Source: Streptomyces calvus (GTDB lineage: Bacteria > Actinomycetota > Actinomycetes > Streptomycetales > Streptomycetaceae). Taken from it: DNA of 64,000 nucleotides. Made by a program: the position numbers and the translations under genes. This document shows positions 58,240-64,000 of this stretch, piece after piece. Location: positions 1 to 64,000 of the forward strand of contig NZ_VCNP01000015.1 in assembly GCF_006782915.1 (NCBI RefSeq), given 5' to 3'. The first letter of the stretch is position 1. Every line of letters begins with the position of its first letter. The notes under the pieces were generated by a model. It was not told where the DNA came from. It did not search any database and was given only the letters and a program-made list of their open reading frames with translations.

Positions 58240-59035
58240 GGCGCCGGATCTCCTTCCGCAGCTGCTCGGTGATCTCCGCGGACAGTTCGGCCACCGCGGG
58301 GTCCTCGGTGCGGCGCGGCTGGGGCATGCCGACGCTCCACTCGTGGGCGATCCGGCCGGGCCGGCACGACAGCAGGACCACGCGCTGCGCCAGCCGCACC
58401 GCCTCGCGCACGTTGTGCGTGACGAACAGGACGGAGACGCCGGTGTCCTGCCAGATCCGGGTGAGTTCCTCGTGCAGGACGTCCCGGGTGATGGCGTCGA
58501 GCGCGGCGAACGGCTCGTCCATCAGCAGCACGTCGGAGTCCTGGGCGAGGGCCCGGGCGAGGGCGACGCGCTGGCGCATGCCGCCGGACAGTTCGTGGAC
58601 CCGTTTGCCGTACGCGTCCTGCAGCCGCACCAGGCCGAGGAGTTCCTCCGCGCGGGTGCGGCGTTCGGCCCTGGGCACGCCGCGCAGCCGGAGCACCAGC
58701 TCGATGTTCCGGCCCGCCGTCAGCCACGGGAACAGCGCGTGGTCCTGGAACATCAGGGCGGGCCGGCCGCCGGCCACCTCGATCCGGCCCGAGGACGGTT
58801 CGTCGAGCCCGGCCACCAGGTTGAGCAAAGTGGACTTGCCGCATCCGGAGGCGCCGAGCAGACAGATGAACTCGCCCGGGGCGACGTCGATGCTGATGTC
58901 CTGGAGGACCGTCTGGACGCCTTCCGGCCGGACGAAGGACTTGTGGGCGCCGACCACGCGGACGGCCGGTGTGCTGGGTGCGAGGGTGGCCGCGCCGGAC
59001 GCAGCGTCCTGCTCCGTGATCGTTGTCGGATGCAC
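58226..59035 (-). CDS. ABC transporter ATPase, SsuB/TauB family
   Basis: About 269 residues. Walker A GASGCGKST, Q-loop MFQDHALFPWLTAG, signature LSGGMRQRVALARAL, Walker B VLLMDEPFAALD, switch FVTHNVREAV. Energises the SsuC-like permease. GTG 59035 (GGAG 9 nt upstream) is preferred; the TTG at 59044 directly abuts the ribosome site. Gap of about 31 bp to the upstream lipoprotein gene. Confidence 0.9.
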   Translation of the reverse strand: MHPTTITEQDAASGAATLAPSTPAVRVVGAHKSFVRPEGVQTVLQDISIDVAPGEFICLLGASGCGKSTLLNLVAGLDEPSSGRIEVAGGRPALMFQDHALFPWLTAGRNIELVLRLRGVPRAERRTRAEELLGLVRLQDAYGKRVHELSGGMRQRVALARALAQDSDVLLMDEPFAALDAITRDVLHEELTRIWQDTGVSVLFVTHNVREAVRLAQRVVLLSCRPGRIAHEWSVGMPQPRRTEDPAVAELSAEITEQLRKEIRRHGRH

Positions 59036-59066
59036 TGGGGTCAACTCCTGGGTGCGGATGGGGCGG

Positions 59067-60176
59067 TCAGCGCGGTGCCACGCCTCGTGGGACGCCGAGC
59101 CCGGCGTCGTCGGCCGCCGGCCGGCCCGCCGCCGCGCGCAGCGTGTTCAGCGCGTGCAGGTCGTAGATGCCGGTGAGGTCGGGCCGTCGCATCAGGCCGG
59201 CGCGGACGGCGTGTTCGGCCTGCGCGCCGAGGGTGCCGGCCAGGGGGTCGTCGGTGAAGGTGAGGGACGGCCAGGCCGCGTCGATGATCTTCTGCGGGAG
59301 TTCCTTGCCGGTGAGGTGCCGCAGCGCCGCGTTGGCGGATGCCTTCGCGGGTCCGGGCCGGCTGTTGATCCACGCGTTGGTGCGCACCGATCCGCGGACC
59401 ACCGCCTCGACGACGTCCCGGTGTTCCGTCAGGAAGCGCTGCGACACGACGAGGTGGGTGATGACGAACTGGCCGTCGGGCCACAGGTCGGCCTCGTCCA
59501 GGAGGACTTTCGCGCCCTCGGCGACCAGCAGGGAGGCCGTCGGCTCCGGCACCCAGGCCCCGTCGATGGAGCCGGACCGGTAGGCGGACGGCGCGAGCCG
59601 GTTGTCGGTGCGCACGACGGACACGTCACCGCGTCCGGAGGCGGCGTCGACCTGCCAGCCCTGCCGGGAGATCCAGTTGAGCAGGGCCACGTCCTGGGTG
59701 TTGCCGAGCTGCGGGCTGGCGATGCGTTTGCCCTTGACGTCCGCCACGGTGCGGATCCTGTCGGGGTTCACGACGAGTCTGACGCCGCGGGACGCGGCCC
59801 CGGCGACGATCCGCAGGCTCTTCCCGCCCGACTTGGTGTAGCTGTTGATCGCCGGTGACGGTCCCATCCAGGCGAGGTCGACCGAGCCGGAGGTCAGCGC
59901 CTCGACCGTGGCCGGGCCCGCGTTGAACGTGGCGGTGGCCAGTTTCGTCCCGCCCAGTTCCTTCTGGAGGAAGCCCTCACGCACGCCCACCAGCGCGGTG
60001 GCGTGCGTGAGGTTGGGGAAGTAGCCGACGCGCACCTCGTCCACGGACAGTTTCGGGCCCTTCGGCGCGACCCGGGCGCCGGTGTCGACCCGTTCGGATC
60101 CGTAGCCGCAGCCCGCGAGGACGAGCAGGGTGAGCAGGCCCGCCAGGGCGGCGCGCAGGCGTCGTCCACCGTTCAT
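59067..60176 (-). CDS. Lipoprotein substrate-binding protein, SsuA/TauA-like
   Basis: 369 residues. Signal peptide with lipobox LAGC (Cys23) after MNGGRRLRAALAGLLTLLV, then RVGYFPNLTHATALVGVREG and ATFNAGPATVEALTSGSVDLAWMG (core AGPATVEAL), the NMT1/SsuA-like ligand-binding fold. It should capture sulfonate-type ligands (or sulfate) outside the membrane for the SsuBC pair. ATG overlaps the cysN stop as ATGA, showing that transport and sulfate-activation genes are one operon. Confidence 0.88.
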   Translation of the reverse strand: MNGGRRLRAALAGLLTLLVLAGCGYGSERVDTGARVAPKGPKLSVDEVRVGYFPNLTHATALVGVREGFLQKELGGTKLATATFNAGPATVEALTSGSVDLAWMGPSPAINSYTKSGGKSLRIVAGAASRGVRLVVNPDRIRTVADVKGKRIASPQLGNTQDVALLNWISRQGWQVDAASGRGDVSVVRTDNRLAPSAYRSGSIDGAWVPEPTASLLVAEGAKVLLDEADLWPDGQFVITHLVVSQRFLTEHRDVVEAVVRGSVRTNAWINSRPGPAKASANAALRHLTGKELPQKIIDAAWPSLTFTDDPLAGTLGAQAEHAVRAGLMRRPDLTGIYDLHALNTLRAAAGRPAADDAGLGVPRGVAPR

Positions 60177-61495
60177 GCGCCGGGTCCCGCGGGGGCGCGC
60201 GTGACGAAGGACTCGCCGGCCATGCCCGCGGTGAGGGTCGATCCGTCGGCCGGGTCGATCAGCAGGAACGAGCCGGTGCGGCGGGAGACGACGTACGGGT
60301 CGAGGGCGACGGGTTCGGCGGTGCGCAGGCGGATCCGGCCGATGTCGTTGGCGACGAGCCGGTCGGGTCCGGGGTGCCGGTGGAGCGGGTCGAGCGTCAC
60401 CCGGCTCTCGATCTCCCGCACCACCGCCTGCACGGTCCGGGTGGTGTGCTTGAGCAGCACCTTCCGGCCGGGCAGCAGCGGCTGGTCGACGAGGTGGCAG
60501 ACGGTGGCCTCGATGTCGCGGGTGAGGGTGGGCGGGGATCCGACGGGGGTGATGAGGTCGCCGCGCGAGACGTCCAGGTCGTCGGCGAGCAGCACGGTCA
60601 CCGACTGCGGTGCGCGCGCCGACTCGACGCGCTCGCCCAGCAGGTCGATGCCGCTGATGACCGAGCGGTGCCCGGACGGCAGCACCACGACGTCCTGGCC
60701 GACGCGGAGCGTGCCGGAGGCGATCAGGCCTGCGTAGCCGCGGTAGTCGGGGTGTTCGGCGGTCTGCGGGCGGATGACGTACTGCACCGGGAAGCGTGCC
60801 GGGGCGTGCGCCGGTTCGGCCGTCACGTGGACGGTCTCCAGGTGTTCCAGCACGGTGGGTCCGCCGTACCAGTCCATGTGGGCGGACGGCGCGACGACGT
60901 TGTCCCCGTTGAGCGCCGACATGGGGATGGCGGTGACCGCGGGCACGCCGAGCTCCTGCGCGTACGCGGTGAACTCGTCGGCGATGTCCGCGAACACGGA
61001 CTCGGCGTGGCCGACCAGGTCCATCTTGTTGACCGCGAGGACCACGTGGGGGACGCGCAGCAGCGCGGCGACCGCCGCGTGCCGGCGCGTCTGCTCCACC
61101 ACGCCGTGCCGGGCGTCGACCAGCACGATCACCAGTTCGGCGGTGGACGCCCCGGTGACCATGTTCCGCGTGTACTGCACGTGCCCGGGGGTGTCGGCCA
61201 GGATGAAGCTGCGCCGGGCGGTGGCGAAGTACCGGTACGCCACGTCGATGGTGATGCCCTGCTCGCGTTCGGCGCGCAGGCCGTCGGTGAGCAGCGCCAG
61301 GTCGGGGGCTTCCTGGCCACGGGAGCGGGAGGCGCGTTCGACGGCCTCCAGCTGGTCGGCGAGCAGCGACTTGGAGTCGTGCAGCATCCGTCCGACCAGG
61401 GTCGACTTGCCGTCGTCGACGGAGCCGGCGGTGGCGAACCGCAGCAGGGTGGCGTGGTGTCCGGCGGTGGCGTGGTGCTCGGTGCCCGTCGTCAT
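60173..61495 (-). CDS. cysN: Sulfate adenylyltransferase subunit 1 (GTPase)
   Basis: 440 residues of EF-Tu-like GTPase: GSVDDGKSTLVGRMLHDSK (G1), GITIDVAYRYF, DTPGHVQYTRNM (G3) and NKMD (G4), followed by two beta-barrel domains. With CysD it activates sulfate to APS using ATP, driven by GTP hydrolysis. No APS kinase domain is fused. ATG 61495 overlaps the cysD stop (TGATG). Confidence 0.95.
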   Translation of the reverse strand: MTTGTEHHATAGHHATLLRFATAGSVDDGKSTLVGRMLHDSKSLLADQLEAVERASRSRGQEAPDLALLTDGLRAEREQGITIDVAYRYFATARRSFILADTPGHVQYTRNMVTGASTAELVIVLVDARHGVVEQTRRHAAVAALLRVPHVVLAVNKMDLVGHAESVFADIADEFTAYAQELGVPAVTAIPMSALNGDNVVAPSAHMDWYGGPTVLEHLETVHVTAEPAHAPARFPVQYVIRPQTAEHPDYRGYAGLIASGTLRVGQDVVVLPSGHRSVISGIDLLGERVESARAPQSVTVLLADDLDVSRGDLITPVGSPPTLTRDIEATVCHLVDQPLLPGRKVLLKHTTRTVQAVVREIESRVTLDPLHRHPGPDRLVANDIGRIRLRTAEPVALDPYVVSRRTGSFLLIDPADGSTLTAGMAGESFVTRAPAGPGA

Positions 61496-62406
61496 CAGAA
61501 GTATCCTTCGCGCTTGCGGTCCTCCATGGCGGCCTCCGACATCCGGTCGTCCGCCCGGGTGGCGCCCCGTTCGGTGAGGCGCGACGCCGCGATCTCCGCG
61601 ATCACCGCGTAGGGGTCTGCGGCGCGGGAGTCGACCGCGCCGGTGCAGGACATGTCGCCGACGGTGCGGTAGCGCACGGTCCGCCGCTCCACCGGTTCGC
61701 CGTCCTTCGGGCCGCCCCAGTCGCCCGCGGTCAGCCACATGCCGTCGCGCAGGAACACGTCACGCTCGTGCGCGTAGTAGATGGAGGGGACCTCGATGCC
61801 GGTGCGGGCGATGTACTGCCACACGTCCAGTTCGGTCCAGTTGGACAGCGGGAACACGCGGACGTGTTCGCCGGGGGCGTGCCGGCCGTTGTAGAGCTGC
61901 CACAGTTCGGGCCGCTGCCGGCGCGGGTCCCAGCCGCCGAACTCGTCGCGCAGGCTGAACACGCGTTCCTTGGCCCGCGCCTTCTCCTCGTCGCGCCGCC
62001 CGCCGCCGAACACCGCGTCGAAGCGGTGGGTCTGGATCGCCTCCACGAGCGGGACGGTCTGCAGCGGGTTGCGGGTGCCGTCGGGGCGCTCCTTGAGCTG
62101 CCCGCGGTCGATGTGCTCCTGCACGGACGCCACGTGCAACCGCAGCCCGTACCGGGCGACGGTGCGGTCGCGGTAGTCGAGCACCTCGGGGAAGTTGTGC
62201 CCGGTGTCGACGTGCAGCAGCGGGAACGGCAGCGGCGCCGGCGCGAAGGCCTTCAGCGCCAGGTGCAGCATGACGATGGAGTCCTTGCCGCCGGAGAACA
62301 GGATGACGGGGCGTTCCAGCTCGCCCGCCACCTCACGGAAGATGTGCACCGCCTCGGACTCGAGTGCGTCCAGGTGCCGTACGGGGATGTCCGTCTCGGT
62401 CGTCAT
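61495..62406 (-). CDS. cysD: Sulfate adenylyltransferase subunit 2
   Basis: 303 residues, PP-loop ATP pyrophosphatase fold: ILFSGGKDSIVMLHLALKAF (P-loop), HVDTGHNFPEVLDYRD, FGGGRRDEEKARAKER and FPLSNWTELDVWQYI. Makes APS together with CysN. MRAPHMTTETD gives two ATG candidates; 62406 forms an ATGA overlap with cysH, while the internal ATG is 15 nt downstream. Confidence 0.95.
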   Translation of the reverse strand: MTTETDIPVRHLDALESEAVHIFREVAGELERPVILFSGGKDSIVMLHLALKAFAPAPLPFPLLHVDTGHNFPEVLDYRDRTVARYGLRLHVASVQEHIDRGQLKERPDGTRNPLQTVPLVEAIQTHRFDAVFGGGRRDEEKARAKERVFSLRDEFGGWDPRRQRPELWQLYNGRHAPGEHVRVFPLSNWTELDVWQYIARTGIEVPSIYYAHERDVFLRDGMWLTAGDWGGPKDGEPVERRTVRYRTVGDMSCTGAVDSRAADPYAVIAEIAASRLTERGATRADDRMSEAAMEDRKREGYF

Positions 62407-63086
62407 GTGTGGAGCCCGCATTCCGTCTTGGCGCGCCCGGTCCAGCGGCCGGCCCGGGCGTCCTCGCCCGGCAGCAGCCGCCTGGTGCAGGGAGCGCATC
62501 CCACTGAGCCGTAGCCGTCCGAGAGCAGGGGGTTGACCAGCACTGCGTGGTCGGCGATGTACGTGTCCACGTCCTCGCGGGTCCATCGGGCGATGGGCGA
62601 GATCTTCACTTTCTGCCGTGCGGCGTCCCAGCCGACCACGGGTGTGGCGGCGCGCTGCGGCGAGTCGAACCGGCGCAGTCCGGTGACCCAGGCGTCGTAC
62701 CGGGCGAGCCCTTCCTCCAGCGGCTGCACCTTGCGCAGTGCGCAGCACCGGTCGGGGTCGCGGCGGTACAGCTCCGGGCCGTGTTCGGCGTCCTGTTCGG
62801 CGACGCTCTGGCGGGGCCGGAGCGTGACGACGTTGACGTCCAGGACCGCTTCGACGGCGTCGCGGGTGCCGAGGGTCTCGGGAAAGTGGTAGCCGGTGTC
62901 GAGGAAGACGACGTCCACTCCCGGCGCCACCCGTGCGGCGAGGTGCGCCACCACGGCGTCCTCCATCGAGGACGTGACGCACAGGCGTGAGCCGAAGGTG
63001 TCGACGGCCCAGCGCAGGATCTCCAGCGCCGGTGCCTCTTCCAGCTCCGCACCGGCGCGGATCGCCAGTTGCTGGAGTTCGTGCAT
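62403..63086 (-). CDS. cysH: APS (phosphoadenylyl/adenylyl-sulfate) reductase
   Basis: 227 residues. PP-loop-like core with VTSSMEDAVVAHLAA and FLDTGYHFPETLGTRD. Paired cysteines in RCCALRKVQPLEEGL and GCAPCTRRLLPGED are the CC...CxxC ligands of the [4Fe-4S] cluster that marks APS rather than PAPS reductases; catalytic Cys is in ECGLH at the C-terminus. It reduces APS to sulfite. First gene of the leftward sulfur operon. The absence of a cysC gene between cysH and cysD is consistent with direct APS use. Confidence 0.94.
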   Translation of the reverse strand: MHELQQLAIRAGAELEEAPALEILRWAVDTFGSRLCVTSSMEDAVVAHLAARVAPGVDVVFLDTGYHFPETLGTRDAVEAVLDVNVVTLRPRQSVAEQDAEHGPELYRRDPDRCCALRKVQPLEEGLARYDAWVTGLRRFDSPQRAATPVVGWDAARQKVKISPIARWTREDVDTYIADHAVLVNPLLSDGYGSVGCAPCTRRLLPGEDARAGRWTGRAKTECGLHT

Positions 63087-63209
63087 CTGTAGCCCTCTCG
63101 ATACGTCCCCGAGCGAGGCGCCGAGGAAAGACAGGTGGAGAGCGCGCGTTCATGCCGCACCGGGCGGTTGAACGGCAGGCGCAGGCTAACCGCGGCGGTG
63201 TACACGTCG

Positions 63210-63284
63210 CTGACGTCGCACTGACCCCGCGCCTCGAGCCGCGGTGGGCCGGTCGCGCCCAGCGGGCCGTCAGCGAACGGTCAG
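63210..63284. promoter_or_regulatory. Two 11-bp-spaced CTGAC/GTCAG repeats upstream of cysH
   Basis: CTGAC at 63210 and 63221, and GTCAG at 63269 and 63280, each pair with 11-bp period, in the 260-bp gap between cysH (start 63086) and korA (start 63347). The two pairs are on opposite orientation, one facing each gene. They resemble the SARP-box-like repeats elsewhere in the window, so the motif may belong to a more general regulator. Confidence 0.3.
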
Positions 63285-63346
63285 TGGCTGCTGCCAGCAT
63301 CCGGCTCTCGAAGGTGCCCGCGAGCGAGTAGAGAAGAGGCTCGGAG

Positions 63347-64000
63347 ATGGTGTCCACGGGAGCATCGGCGCGCCGGGCGCCCGGCGCGGTGGAGGTCCGC
63401 CGGCTGGACCGGGTGATCATCAGGTTCGCGGGGGACTCGGGGGACGGTATGCACCTCACCGGTGACCGTTTCACCTCGGAGACAGCGTCGTTCGGCACCG
63501 ACCTGTCGACGCTGCCGAACTTCCCGGCCGAGATCCGTGCCCCTGCCGGACCCCTGCCGGGTGTGTCGTCCTTCCAGCTCCCCTTCGCCGATCACGACAT
63601 CCTCACGCCCGGTGACGCGCCGAACGTGCTGGGGGCGATGACCCCGGCCGCGCTCAAGGCCAACATCGGCGACCTGCCGCGCGGCGCGGAGATCATCGTC
63701 AACACCGACGAGTTCACCAAGCGGGCGATGCAGAAGGTCGGCTACGACAGCAGCCCGCTGGACGACGGCTCGCTGGGCGGCTACCACCTGCACCCGGTGC
63801 CGCTGACCACGCTGACCGTGGAGGCACTGAAGGACTTCGACCTCAGCCGCAAGGAGGCCGAACGCAGCAAGAACATGTTCGCCCTCGGCCTGCTGTCGTG
63901 GATGTACCACCGGCCGACGGACGGTACGGAGCGGTGGCTGAAGACCAAGTTCGCGAGGAAGCCGGACATCGCGGCGGCCAACCTCGCAGCCTTCCAGGCC
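63347..64000 (+). CDS. korA: 2-oxoacid:ferredoxin oxidoreductase alpha subunit, 5' part (cut by window end)
   Basis: 218 codons visible, frame open to the window edge. VRRLDRVIIRFAGDSGDGMH, FTSETASFGTDLSTLPNFPA, EIRAPAGPLPGVSSFQL, IIVNTDEFTKRAMQKVGYD and LDLSRKEAERSKNMFALG-type text match the gamma-like N-terminal domain of KorA. With KorB it converts 2-oxoglutarate (or another 2-oxoacid) and CoA to acyl-CoA, CO2 and reduced ferredoxin; that ferredoxin could feed sulfite reductase. ATG 63347 has AGAGG/GGAG upstream. Confidence 0.93.
   Translation, partial: MVSTGASARRAPGAVEVRRLDRVIIRFAGDSGDGMHLTGDRFTSETASFGTDLSTLPNFPAEIRAPAGPLPGVSSFQLPFADHDILTPGDAPNVLGAMTPAALKANIGDLPRGAEIIVNTDEFTKRAMQKVGYDSSPLDDGSLGGYHLHPVPLTTLTVEALKDFDLSRKEAERSKNMFALGLLSWMYHRPTDGTERWLKTKFARKPDIAAANLAAFQA

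Noticed and set aside
63087-63346. Short Cys-rich leader peptide upstream of cysH
   Set aside because: The minus-strand frames starting at 63153 and 63205 have no cysteine cluster or nearby stop before cysH.

Overview
The window is very GC-rich DNA with strong third-position GC, GTG/TTG starts, GGAGG-type ribosome sites and many ATGA/TGATG/GTGA gene overlaps. Its right edge carries an actinomycete-type cysH-cysD-cysN sulfur operon and the start of a korA-type 2-oxoacid:ferredoxin oxidoreductase. SARP and LAL regulators and rare TTA codons also fit. It is almost certainly Streptomyces or a close relative.

Positions 1-46,700 are a biosynthetic region. Left flank (1-10,333): a SARP regulator, a luciferase-like flavin monooxygenase divergent from a DegT-type aminotransferase plus a 4-oxalocrotonate-type tautomerase, a two-gene ABC exporter with a divergent TetR regulator, and a PaaK-type adenylate-forming ligase. 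Aromatic block (10,571-19,970, one direction, mostly overlapping genes): KASIII-like enzyme, EntE/DhbE-type ligase, aryl carrier protein, amidohydrolase, DhbA-type dehydrogenase, PhzD-type isochorismatase, PhzE-type ADIC synthase and class II DAHP synthase. The last four form a complete inferred route from central metabolism through chorismate, ADIC and DHHA to 3-hydroxyanthranilate. The first four match the toolkit used for benzoxazole formation (nataxazole/caboxamycin/A33853 logic).

A large LAL-type LuxR regulator separates this from a second block (23,443-46,672) that is a PUFA-synthase-like iterative polyketide system: free ACP, thioesterase, PfaA-like KS-AT-4xACP-KR-DH protein, PfaC-like KS-CLF-AT-DH-DH protein, PfaD-like enoyl reductase, two long acyl-CoA dehydrogenase homologues, a Sfp-type PPTase and an FAD oxidoreductase. 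The simplest reading is one hybrid pathway that joins 3-hydroxyanthranilate chemistry to a polyunsaturated or otherwise unusual acyl chain. Two adjacent independent clusters remain possible. Two motif families tie the blocks together: a TGAGT-N7-ACTCA palindrome (before the SARP gene and twice before the aromatic operon) and 11-bp-spaced TGTCA-type direct repeats (before the monooxygenase/aminotransferase pair and before the LAL gene).

Positions 46,780-51,575 hold a MerR regulator, a DUF3291-like protein, a DHA2-family MFS exporter and a NarL/DesR-type two-component pair. The MFS and kinase genes each carry a TTA codon, as does the ABC exporter, suggesting bldA dependence. From 51,691 the content is sulfur metabolism: secreted SBP56-like protein, a membrane protein, a siroheme sulfite reductase, a repeat-rich spacer of about 0.9 kb, then on the minus strand cysH-cysD-cysN and an SsuABC-like uptake system (no cysC seen). 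The window ends inside korA.
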